NCBI RefSeq assembly: GCF_901000735.1
Contig: NC_081544.1
Span: 28,886,095-28,950,094 of the forward strand
Reading direction: 5' to 3'
Length of the DNA stretch: 64,000 nucleotides
Origin: Corylus avellana
Taxonomy: Eukaryota; Streptophyta; Magnoliopsida; Fagales; Betulaceae
Shown here: piece after piece, positions 1-9,942 of the stretch
How the letters are laid out: every line of letters starts with the position of its first letter
How positions within the stretch are numbered: position 1 is the first letter of the stretch
Made by a program: the position numbers and the translations under genes
The notes under the pieces: generated by a model
The model's input: only the letters and a program-made list of their open reading frames with translations
The model's database searches: none
Told to the model about the DNA's origin: nothing

Positions 1-480
1 TAGTCCAGCATAACTGGGAATGATAGTGTTATAAACGACCATAAATCAACAGCTGAGTTAGCAGGAGCACAAAAAACATAACAAAGAAAGGACCTTTCTC
101 CTATCCCAATACCAATCCTTACCCACAATACAGCCCAAAGACTTCGTGTATTTTCTCCCAACTGCATTGAGCTTCAAAAGTAATAAAACCCATAGCGGGT
201 ACACAACAAGGATTAAAACCAAATTCAAGATTAACAGCATAATCAACCTTGCATTAAGTTATAAGAGAATACCGGATAAGAGATCTGATAAAAAGCCTTG
301 AAAAAACCCCTTAATTAAACCACCCAATAACGAAAAACTCACAAAACTTCATAAATTTGAGTTCTACAATGACCCATTTACCTTAATCAACAAGAATATG
401 CACCAACCTGCAGAGACTAGACCCCAATCCAAAAACAAAAAAAAAACGATAGAGTCCCCAAGGGAAACTACTGAACTGAC

Positions 481-1002
481 CTCTTCGGAAACTGGGTCGC
501 CACTCAATGTCGAGTCCAAGTACGACTTGACCCGACTCTCTTTTCTGTGCTTCGAGGTTCTTCAAAAGCTCCTCTGCAGCTTTCTCTACCTCCGTGGCGG
601 TCCTGCTGTACACAATGCGACCCCCAAACTTCAACGCTGGGTATCTCGTCCTCTCATTCACCGCTTCGTAAAACAAAACAAAATAAATACTCAAAGATAA
701 TAATCTTTTCCCCTGTCCCCAACTTTCTGAATAACCAAACAACAAAAAGAAACGTAAATATTCAGCAATCATAAATATGATATATGAGTACCTTGACAAG
801 ACGATAGAAGTGGATTTGGGTGTTGGAGGGCGCGAAGGGATCTGGGCAATCGGCGAGCAGCCATGGGGGGATCAGATATTACGGCGTCAGGGGTGCGCCG
901 TTGTTTCTTTTTGCGAAAAGAGGAAGTGGCGGACTGGAAGGCGGCATCGATGGCTTGGAGATCTTGCTCTGTCAAGGGTTCATCCACTCCATTCTGTAGC
1001 AT
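481..1002 (-). CDS. WEX: Werner syndrome-like 3'-5' exonuclease (WEX), first two exons; gene continues past the left edge
   Basis: Two exons are visible on the minus strand. Exon 1 is 1002-792 and starts at the only good ATG; it ends phase 1 at a CAAG/GTACTC donor. Exon 2 is 663-481, with acceptor TACGAAG/CGGTG and donor GAAGAG/GTCAGT. The join reads through in frame into PALKFGGRIVYSRTATEVEK and then GLDIEWRPSFRRG, which is the start of the DEDDy exonuclease fold; the D and E of LDIEW are the first two catalytic metal ligands. The first exon is a poorly conserved, basic N-terminus (FRKKKQRR). The family digests DNA 3' to 5' and in plants is linked to RNA silencing and DNA metabolism. The other DEDDy motifs should lie left of position 1; I found no convincing third exon in 1-480. 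Identification is from the conserved block and is strong. Confidence 0.88.
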
Positions 1003-1838
1003 TTTTTTTTTTTTTGGAAGAAATAAGAGTGTTCTTCATTCGTTCAACCAAATTTAAGTATCTGCTAACAAATCTACAACAGTTTCTTTGAGTAAATTTA
1101 CGATTTAGAGAGGAAATGAATAGAAGGGAACTGTATAAACCCTTCCTTCAGAAAAACAAAATGGAGGGAACGAACGATTTGATTCATTTTCCCACGGAGT
1201 AAAGATTCACTTGTCGGGCCACGTGTAAACCTGTTTTTTTATCCTTCTCAAAGGATTCGCATATCAACTCTTTAAAATTTCTTACTTTTTTTATATAAAA
1301 ATTATTTGAACATTAAACTCTCTAAATATTTTTTTTTATTTTATCTAAATATTATTTTTATTAATGAAATTAACTACCATGAAACTTATTTTGATGAGCA
1401 CATATATGGAAATGAACATAAATTTTCTTCAAATTTGTTTGGAATAAATATTTTTCAACCCATTTAAAATAGTGCCAAGTGTTTATAAATCAGTCTGAAA
1501 TATATTTCATTCAGACTAGTTTAAATAAAATTTATGTCCATATAGAATTATTTTTTATGCCCAACTGCATCATTAATTAAAGAGATCAATTCTCTCTAAG
1601 TGACTTCTCTCTAGCTTTACGGTCGCGTGGTGAAAAGGAAAATGAAAAGGAATAAATAGTAAAAGGGGAGGGGTGAAACTTTTGGAGGGAAATAAATAGA
1701 AAATGAGAGGGAAAAATAACTAAAACTTGGCGCCATTGAAATAAAATAATCTGAAAAATAAATAACTTTTGCTTTTAGTGTCTTTATATTTGAAGAGGAG
1801 GTCTGACAACTGTTAAATTTAACTTCGGGTAAGAAGTT
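1003..1838. other. Intergenic DNA upstream of WEX
   Basis: AT-rich DNA between the WEX start and the duplicated segment. No ORF of interest. It includes the WEX upstream region (about 1003-1250) and one foldback element (about 1400-1550, listed separately). No clear TATA box was recognised for WEX. Confidence 0.6.
1400..1550. repeat. Short foldback (MITE-like) element
   Basis: The left arm reads TATATGG...ACATAAATTTT near 1405-1430 and the right arm, on the opposite strand, reads TATATGGACATAAATTTTAT near 1528-1548, so the segment can fold on itself. No ORF is present. Target-site duplications were not resolved. Confidence 0.5.
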
Positions 1839-2439
1839 TTTTTTTTTTTTTTGTAAGATGGTAAGAAGTTTGATACATCATATACATGATGCTTTTTTTT
1901 TTGGTGGATTTTGTTCAAAGTTTTAGATAAATGTTAGAAATTGAGAGTTCAATAAAGATGCTCTTAGGTTGTTACGTGGAGCTTGGATTAGTATTCGACC
2001 CGTTTTGTTTTGACTAGAAGCCCTGCAGTTTAGCTAGAATTTTTATGAGGCTTAATCTATGGAGTAAAGGCTTGGTCCGTTTTGGTGTTTTGACTCAGCT
2101 GGGGGTTATATTTATAGTCATTTTCTGACTATGGTTTTGTATTAATACATCATATATTGTTCTCTTTTGAAAGTAATGAAATATCGTTGAAACTTCGTAA
2201 ACATAGTCCATATTGGTGAATCACGTAAATTTATGTGTTTTGTAATTGCTTGTTTGTGTGTTTTTCTTCAATTATTGTATCTCATTGGCTCTGGAAAATA
2301 TAATTGATTTCTTAACAACACTCACATTCATCAAAAAAGAAAAGAAAAAGAAGAGTCATATGCTCATATTTAACTTCGTTTTACTAAGTTGATGTGACTG
2401 CCTCTTAGCTATTTGATTTGAGTTTTTATACTATGTAAC

Positions 2440-2602
2440 AAAAAACTTCATTTAACCCTTATAAATTATCGCCATTTTTGCAACTATTATCTTAAACTTT
2501 AAAAACATTAAATTTAGTGGATCAATATTTCAAATTTTTTCAATTTCATCAATTTATTGTGATTTTTCGTTAAATCATGGCAAAATTCTCAAAATACCAC
2601 TG

Positions 2603-2646
<44 letters not shown>

Positions 2647-2906
2647 AGATTTAGGTGCGGGTACTTTTGTAAATTTTGTTAAATTATGATCACCACCTAA
2701 ATTTTTGCAATTTGTTTTCGTAAAAAATAAAGGGGTATTTTGAGAATTTTGACACAACTCCGTTATGATTTAATATAAAATTTTAACAAATAGTTGAAAT
2801 TAAAAAAAAAAATTGAATATTGATACACTAAATTAAGAGTTTTTTAAGTTTATGAGAGTAATTGCAACTATAATAAAAGTTCGTGGTGTTAAGTGAAATT
2901 TTTCAT
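2440..2906. mobile_element. Long-TIR foldback MITE around a TA microsatellite (copy 1)
   Basis: The left part (AAAACTTCATTTAACCC..., through TTAAATTTAGTGGATCAATATT) is repeated in reverse complement at the right end (from TGATACACTAAATTAAG to GTTAAGTGAAATTTTTC). The arms are roughly 150 or more bases with scattered mismatches. The middle holds a TA dinucleotide run at about 2603-2642. No coding capacity. The same element, with a shorter TA run and a 28-base internal deletion, sits in copy 2 near 8293-8716. Confidence 0.72.
2603..2642. repeat. (TA)n microsatellite
   Basis: About 20 uninterrupted TA units. The matching place in the second copy (about 8456-8475) has only about half as many, as expected of a length-variable microsatellite in two haplotypes. 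Confidence 0.95.
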
Positions 2907-3339
2907 AAATTTTATTAAGGGTTGATTCAAGGTTGATGATATTATCACATTAATGTGAATAGGGACCATTTAAAAGTTAAAACATATTACTTTAAGCGAT
3001 ATAAAACGAGTGTAAATAGTTGCATTCCTCCTACTATTTTGGCGACAAATGGTGTATTATCCTTGGCTAGTTTAAAATAAATTACAATTTTATTCCTATT
3101 AAATAAAAACACAAAAAGTAATGGAATTGATGATTATGTAACTTATATTTTGGCTTTCTACTTCTATTAATTGAGAGGAGAAGTACAATTTTACCATTAT
3201 TCAATCAAAATATATCAAATAGCCACTCCGCTTGGAGGATTTTTTGCTTTTTTTTTTAATTTTTAAACCTAAAACATACGTGAAAAAGAACACAATTTAA
3301 TGAGATATGACATAGCACAATAAAAAGATCATTTTTTGC

Positions 3340-3445
3340 ATATAAAAGTTTTAGGTGGCAAGAGGTCATAAGTCCCATCAGCGGGTGAAGCCATAACAAC
3401 TACAGATAGGGCCTGTAACCTCTTACCATCTAAGCATTTTATGAG
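3340..3445. repeat. Foldback element of about 105 bases (copy 1)
   Basis: The left arm ATAAAAGTTTTAGGTGGCAA and the right arm, which on the opposite strand begins CATAAAATGCTTAGATGG, form an imperfect stem of about 35 bases. The counterpart in copy 2 is at about 9150-9254. It lies about 0.8 kb upstream of the RAD50 start and has no ORF. Confidence 0.6.
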
Positions 3446-3604
3446 TATTTTTATTACACAATAACATTTCTCTAATTTAATAAACAAAGTCCTTTGGCAA
3501 CAAGAGAGTTTTTTTTTACTAATATGTATAACTTTTAAGTTTTGGATCTACGTGTTAATGATGTGGCACATCCAACATGGCTTATGTCTGACTGAATAAT
3601 TTAG

Positions 3605-3795
3605 ATATGAGAAATATTAAGGGTTAATAAATTATTTATATTTGACCCATATTTTTTTACAATCAATCATTAAATTTGTGGGTCCATAATTAACTTATGT
3701 GAAATCTACATAAGTCTACAAATTTAATAGTTAATTATAATAAAATATATGCTAAATATAGAGAACTTATTGACCTATAACATTTATCGATAGAT
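3605..3795. mobile_element. MITE-like inverted repeat (copy 1)
   Basis: The left arm runs from GTTAATAAATTATTTATATT to ATTAAATTTGTGGG. The right arm is its imperfect reverse complement, ending TATTGACCTATAACATTT. Each arm is about 90 bases, so nearly the whole element is a hairpin. The counterpart in copy 2 is at about 9296-9486. Confidence 0.6.
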
Positions 3796-4251
3796 ATATG
3801 TAACTTCTTTTTATTGAACACACGACACTCATCATCGTTAAAAAGTTAAAAGAAAGAGAGAAATAAACGAGTTATTTGATAATGGCAATAACTTTAAGAA
3901 ATTATTTGAATACTTTAAACACATGAAACTATTGATATAGAGTTAAAACCTTACTCACAACTTGCATTTTGTTTATTTCAAAATTTTAAAAGAAGAAGGA
4001 AAAAATAAAAAATAAAAAAACACTCCTAGCTCTTTTTTCTCCATTTTCTCCTTTAATTGATTATTTTTCTATTAATTCTCATCATAAATCTCTGAGACAA
4101 GAAGTAATCCTCACTCTTTCCCTCCTTCTCTCCGTCGCCGACCCCAACACTTCCGGCGACACTTTGATGCTTGCTATGTTTATCATCAGCTCCTCCAATT
4201 TCACATTCCATTCTGAAATAATTGAATAGAAAGTTATAAGGAAGAAGAAAG

Positions 4252-5558
4252 ATGAGCACCGTCGATAAGATGTTGATCAAAGGCATCCGGAGCTTCGACC
4301 CGGAGAACAAGAACGTCATCACCTTCTTCAAGCCATTAACCCTAATCGTCGGCCCCAATGGAGCTGGCAAAACCGTAATTTACTTCTCAACCCCTCACAC
4401 TCCGTCACGTATATTTATCATCTTTCCGGTATGTTTTAAGTGTTTGGATTTGATCATGCAGACCATCATAGAGTGCTTGAAGCTCTCGTGCACAGGAGAG
4501 CTGCCTCCCAATGCGAGGTCTGGCCACAGTTTCATTCACGACCCCAAGGTCTCTTTCTCTCCGTTTCTCATTTCACTATGATATTATTGTTCCATTTCTG
4601 TTTGGTTCTCGGGAAAACTGAGGAAAATGATATTATTTAAACTATGGTTGTTTTTATTTTCCTAAAATTGTGCATATACTTAACTGAACTTGTTGAGGTC
4701 AGCATTTATAATTGTTGGCCAAGGTTCCAATACCTGACTTCCTAGTGTTTGGGCGAGAGAGAACTCAAGTGCTCAGGGTTTTAGTACAATATAATCCTTG
4801 TGTGGGTAGCTGTGCGTACGGGTTTTCCGTGACATGCTTTTTATTTTCCTGCATTTAACCAAAAGGAGCTTGTTTTCATTTTACTTTTAGTCTTCAAAGA
4901 GGCCCTATATTTTGTTTTTGGGGATGGTTTTAGGTTGCAGGGGAAACAGAGACAAAAGGGCAAATTAAGCTTCGATTCAAGACAGCGGTGGGTAAGGATG
5001 TGGTGTGCATTAGGTCGTTTCAGCTGACGCAGAAGGCGTCGAAGATGGAGTATAAGGCAATTGAGAGCGTGCTTCAAACAATAAACCCTCACACTGGTGA
5101 GGTAAGTTTTTGGTCCGCCCGTATCTTTTCTGATTATAATTTATGCTTTTTTGACAAACTGGATTGGATAATATTATTTATGATTGACTAGTTCATTATT
5201 GTTGCTGTACTCAATTACATCTTTAAATATACAACACTGTCCTGAGAGAAGATTTTATCACTGTCAAAGTAGTGTGTGTGTTGTCTTTGGCTAGAATGAT
5301 TATCTATCTTTATGCAATATTTTCGCTGTTTTCATAAGTCTAACATCAACTTGAATTAATCCTCTATATGGCTGAACTGCAGAAAGTTTGCCTTAGCTAT
5401 AGATGTGCTGACATGGATCGAGAGATCCCTGCTTTAATGGGTGTTTCAAAGGCTATTCTGGAAAACGTGGTATTTGTACACCAAGATGAAGCTAATTGGC
5501 CATTGCAAGATCCTTCCACATTAAAAAAGAAATTTGACGATATCTTCTCTGCAACCCG
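4252..5558 (+). pseudogene. RAD50: Truncated duplicate of RAD50: exons 1-4 only
   Basis: Exons 4252-4374, 4462-4548, 4934-5101 and 5383-5558 encode the same first 184 or so residues as the complete gene that starts at 9943, including the Walker A motif GPNGAGKT and the [19 protein letters not shown] block. All splice sites are intact. The copy stops in intron 4 at the 100-N gap at 7576, and the exons beyond exon 4 exist only once, in the right-hand gene. It is therefore a duplicated 5' end: either an unmerged second haplotype (my preferred reading) or a real partial duplication that could not give a working RAD50 because coiled coils, zinc hook and Walker B are missing. No stop or frameshift distinguishes it from the functional copy. 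Confidence 0.9.
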
Positions 5559-5719
5559 GTATTGTTTATCTTCTTTGAGTCTTTAGAAAGAAAATAAGGT
5601 AACTTATATAGTTGTACGTCATTTGTATTATTTTGTACGTACACCATCAATTATCTGTATGAGAATGAATTCTTTTAATGGTTTGTTAGAAGTTTTTGTG
5701 AATTATGCTATGTTAAAGT

Positions 5720-6770
5720 CAGTTTATATTAAGGCCCCATTTGTTTTGGTGCAAAACTTTTTTAGAAAATGTTTCCTCCACTTTTGGGTATTTGGGACAG
5801 CTGAAAATTTTGGTCAAAACGAAAACATTTTCAGTTGACCAAGGAAAACAAGGCTAATGGGGCGTAAAATGTTTTATGCATTTCGTTTTCATAAAACATT
5901 TTCTGCCAACCAAAGAGACCAAGGACTTCCAATACACCACCGCAGCAAGAAATGATGTCGTCTCAGTCCCTATATCACTGAACCCATGACGGACCTGAAC
6001 GACCCATCAGCCTCTTGGCGTGCTCGTGGTTGTACTCATAATGTCAAGAATGAGAACTTGCGGCCAACATAGTGGCTTCAGCAAAGCGCCATAACTCTAG
6101 GCATGCAGACGGAACGAAGAGTTTGCCCACGCAACGGCGACGATAGCAACGACAAACTCCACTACTATAGTGTCAGAGTTGGTGCAGTGGGAGATTATGG
6201 TGAGGGTGGTGCCCTCCATGGACACGATGGTGAAGGTCTTCTGCGCTCACTCAGAGCCCAATTTCTCACTCATGTGGCAGAGGAAGAGGCAGTACAGTGC
6301 GAGCAGTACGTTCATCATTGGGGGGAGGAGGATCTTGACCAATGCACATTCGATGGAGCACCACACCCAGGTGAAGCTGAAGAAGCCGGATACCAAGTAC
6401 TTGGCCACGGTGTTAGCTATTGAGACTAAGTGTGACATTGGTAATGGATTTGGAATTGTGTCTAGTGGTTGAAGGGTTCAGTATGGAGTTGAGGTGTTCG
6501 GTTATTAATTAGTCATGTTCATTGTGATTTTTGGATGGCCAATTGGTTGGATTTGAGATGTTGATCTTTGATTGAGGTTTTGATCAGAGTATGTTTTTGA
6601 AGGTGTTTGTGTGGTGATTTTGCTGTCTTGTATGCTGATTTTGGGTGAGTGAGGTGATGGTGGTGTTTTTATAGCATTTTCAGGTTCCAACCAAACACTT
6701 GAAAATGTTATCCATAACATTTTCAGGTTTGCAACCAAACACCGGAAAATAACCAATTTTTCCTAAAGAA
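5720..6770. mobile_element. Transposon-like segment in RAD50 intron 4 carrying a gene fragment (copy 1)
   Basis: Flanks of the DEG9-like fragment show repeated foldback motifs of the AAAATGTTTT / CATAAAACATTTT type (for example 5868-5902) and, on the far side, ACATTTTCAGG and CCAAACACCGGAAAAT. Similar motifs mark the ends of the element at 34058-35212. The left side has GGCCCCATTTGTTTTGG near 5732. Exact ends and a target-site duplication were not found, so a transposon that captured host DNA is a proposal. The same segment is present at about 11411-12461. Confidence 0.4.
6206..6440 (+). pseudogene. DEG9-like (Deg/HtrA serine protease) exon fragment inside RAD50 intron 4, copy 1
   Basis: The frame reads [20 protein letters not shown], then [33 protein letters not shown] and [16 protein letters not shown]. 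This is the beginning of the trypsin-like domain of plant protease Do-like 9, including the H of TNAH that belongs to the catalytic triad. The D and S of the triad and the PDZ domains are absent. Similarity stops at CDI, where the sequence becomes ATTG/GTAATGG, which looks like an exon end with its donor site, so the fragment seems to come from genomic DNA and not from a spliced transcript. It lies in sense orientation within an intron and cannot give an active protease. Confidence 0.8.
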
Positions 6771-7178
6771 TATGAATAGATGACTTAACGCCTATTCTTA
6801 GGGTGTTTAAAGAGTGTGACTCTTGTTTTTGAAGCATGGTAACTTACGTACAATAGGTATGGAAGAGAAGAATTAGGGAACCTAGATAATTACATGCCCT
6901 CTGTCCTAATATTGAATATTAGCTTGATTAGATCCTCAGGTACACTCTCATATCATCACACGTATAGTCAATGTCACGTAGTAGATGGTCATCCCTTTTA
7001 CATTTTTTTCCTCACATAAGTTCTGTAAACCATTTAAATCATTCTTTCTTCTTTTTCATTCTCAAAAGTTATAGCCATTAAGTCCAATTTTGTTATCAGT
7101 AAAAAGTATTACAATAAAAGGGCTCATCTTACATAGGGGAGTATACAGGAAAAATGAAAAAACTTTTAAGGTCTAAAG

Positions 7179-7575
7179 TTACAAAGGGCAAAAACATAAA
7201 AAAAAAAATGAAGAAGTAGATAAGCTACTAGTTGTTGTTGGCGAATCAAATGACAATCTCAGAAACGGCATCTTCAACTTTGTCACTAAGTGTTCAATGT
7301 CTTCAAATGTCCTTGCTTTTAGCTTGCGCCAAATATGCCACATCAAACATAAAGGCGCTGCATTCCAAGTCACTCGAATTTGGTGCTTATTAAAGCTAAC
7401 TTTCCAACTAGCCAACTACTGTCAGATTATGCACTGTCAGAATTTTCCTTTGGCTGTTTTATATCAAAGAATTTTTTAATTTTTAATTTTATTTTTTTTA
7501 AAAAGTGACTTTTGCTGGAACATTGCTTGCCAAATATTCTTCCATTGATAGCTTGCCCGCAAACCACCTTCAAAG
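7179..7575 (-). pseudogene. LINE 3' coding remnant (zinc-binding RT C-terminus), copy 1, cut by the gap
   Basis: The minus strand reads [20 protein letters not shown] followed by [12 protein letters not shown], the tail characteristic of plant LINE reverse-transcriptase ORFs (a WN.AP.CLMW.IWRERN..TFED-type block). It is degenerate and truncated by the gap at 7576. The fuller version is in the second copy (12870-14060). Confidence 0.7.
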
Positions 7576-7675
7576 NNNNNNNNNNNNNNNNNNNNNNNNN
7601 NNNNNNNNNNNNNNNNNNNNNNNNNNNNNNNNNNNNNNNNNNNNNNNNNNNNNNNNNNNNNNNNNNNNNNNNNNN
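7576..7675. other. Assembly gap, 100 N
   Basis: Exactly 100 N, a conventional placeholder for a gap of unknown size. The sequence before it (to 7575) matches up to 13266, and the sequence after it matches from about 1839, so the gap is the joint between two near-identical segments. Confidence 0.99.
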
Positions 7676-8292
7676 TTTTTTTTTTGTAAGATGGTAAGAA
7701 GTTTGATACATCATACGCATGATGCTTTTTTTTTTGGGGGGGGGGGGATTTTGTTCAAAGTTTTAGAGAAATGTTAGAAATTGAGAGTTCAATAGGGATG
7801 CTCTTAGGTTGTTACGTGGAGCTTGGATTAGTATTCGACCCGTTTTGTACTTGGCCAGGTTTGACTAGAAGCCCTGCAATTTAGCTAGAATTTTTATGAG
7901 GCTTAATCTATGGAGTAAAGGCTTGATCTGTTTTGGTGTTTTGACTCGGCTGGGGGTTATATTTATAGTCATTTTCTGACTATGGTTTTGTATTAATACA
8001 TCATATACTGTTCTTCTTTTAAAGTAATAAAATATCGTTGAAACTTTGTAAACATAGTCCATATTAGTGAATCACGTAAATTTATGTGTTTTGTAATTGC
8101 CTATTTGTGTGTTTTTCTTCAATTATTGTATCTCATTGGCTCTGGAAAATATAATTGATTTCTTAACAACACTCACATTCATCAAAAAAAAAAAAGAAAA
8201 AAGAAGAGTCATATACTCATATTTCACTTCATTTTATTGAGATGATGTGACTGCCTCTTAGCTATTTGATTTGAGTTTTTATACTATGTAAG

Positions 8293-8716
8293 AAAAAACT
8301 TCATTTAACCCTTATAAATTATCGCTGTTTTCGCAACTATTCTCTTAAACTTTAAAAACATTAAATTTAGTGAATCAATATTTCAAAATTTTTCAATTTC
8401 ATCAATTTATTGTGATTTTTTGTTAAATCATGGCAAAATTCTCAAAATACCACTATTATATATATATATATATACAAAGATTTAGGTGTGGGTACTTTTG
8501 TAAATTTTTGCAATTTGTTTCCGTAAAAAATAAAGGGGTATTTTGAGAATTTTGACACAACTCCGTTATGATTTAATATAAAATTTTAACAGATAGGTGA
8601 AATAATAAAAAAAAAAAATATTGAAATATTAATACACTAAATTAAGAATTTTTTAAGTTTATGAGAGTAATTGCAATTGTAATAAAAGTTCGTGGTGTTA
8701 AGTGAAATTTTTCCTA
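8293..8716. mobile_element. Long-TIR foldback MITE (copy 2)
   Basis: Second copy of the element described at 2440-2906. It has the same inverted arms, a shorter TA run at about 8456-8475 and an internal deletion of about 28 bases. Confidence 0.7.
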
Positions 8717-9149
8717 AATTTTATTAAGGGTTGATTCAAGGTTGATGATATTATCACATTAATGTGAATAGGGACCATTTAAAAGTTAAAACATATTACT
8801 TTAAGTGATATAAAATGAGTGTAAATAGTCTCATTCCTCCTCCTATTTTGGCAAAAAATGGTGTATTATCCTTGGCTAGTTTAAAATAAATTACAATTTT
8901 ATTCCTATTAAATAAAAACACAAAAAGTAATGGAATTGATGATTATGTAGCTTATATTTTGGCTTTATACTTCTATTAATTGAGAGGAGAAGTACAATTT
9001 TACCATTATTCAATCAAAAAATATCAAATAGCCACTCCACTTGGAGGATTTAAAAAAAGAAAAAAGAAAAAAAGAAACCTAAAACAGACGTGAAAAATAA
9101 CATATTTAATGTAAGATATGATATAGTGAAATAAAAAGATCAGTTTTTG

Positions 9150-9486
9150 CTCATAAAAGTTTTAGGTGGCAAAAGGTCACAGGTCCCATCAGTGGGTGGG
9201 GTCATAGCAACTGCAGATGGGGCTTGTAGTCTCTTGTCATTTAAGACTTTTATGAGTTAAAAATGATTTTATTATTACACTATAACGTTTCTCGATATGA
9301 GAAATATTAAGGGTCAATAAATTATTCATATTTAATTCATATTCTCTTACAATCAACCATTAGATTTTTGAGGTCTACAATTGACTTATGTAGAATCTAC
9401 ATAAGTCTACAAATTCAATAGTTGATTATAAAAGAATATGAGCTAAATATAAAGAACTTATTAACTCATATCATTTCTCAATAGAT
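9150..9486. repeat. Two adjacent foldback elements upstream of RAD50 (copy 2)
   Basis: Counterparts of the elements at 3340-3445 and 3605-3795, here at about 9150-9254 and 9296-9486. They lie closer together because the roughly 130 bases between them in copy 1 are missing. Confidence 0.6.
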
Positions 9487-9942
9487 ATATGACTTTTTTT
9501 TATTGAACACGACACTCGTCATCGTTAAAAAGTTAAAAGGAAGAGAGAAATAAACGAGCTATTTGATAATGGCAATAACTTTAAGAAATTATTTGAATAC
9601 TTTAAACACATGACACTATTGATATAGAGTTAAAACCTTACTCACAACTTGAGCATTTTGTTTATTTCAAAATTTTAAAAGAAGAAAGGAAAAAATAAAA
9701 AATAAAAAAACACTCCTAGCTCTTTTTTCTCCATTTTCTCCTTTAATTGATTATTTTTCTATTAATTCTCTTCACAAAACTTTTAAGACAAGAAGTAATA
9801 CTCATTCTTTCCCTCCTTTCCTCCGTCGCCGACCCCAACACTTCCGGCGACAGTTTGATGCTTGTTATGTTTATCATCAGCTCCTCCAATTTCACATTCC
9901 ATTCTGAAATAATTGAATAGAAAGTTTTAAGGAAGAAGAAAG

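Larger units (their letters stand above)
1839..7575. repeat. Large tandem duplicate, copy 1 (RAD50 upstream region, exons 1-4 and part of intron 4)
   Basis: The sequence beginning at the T-run and GTAAGATGGTAAGAAG near 1853 recurs from 7686. The RAD50 ATG at 4252 recurs at 9943, an offset of 5691 that then holds up to 7575/13266. Copy 1 ends exactly at a 100-N gap and copy 2 begins exactly after it. From the ATG to the gap the copies differ at only a handful of bases. Upstream they differ by many substitutions and by indels of about 28 and 130 bases. This is best explained as two haplotypes placed side by side at a scaffold gap, though a true tandem duplication cannot be excluded. Confidence 0.92.

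Noticed and set aside
58..246. 62-residue minus-strand ORF as WEX exon 3
   Set aside because: Leucine-rich text without exonuclease motifs and not joined by a good acceptor to exon 2.
6206..6440. Functional DEG9 gene
   Set aside because: Only one exon-sized piece with the catalytic H; D, S and PDZ parts are missing.
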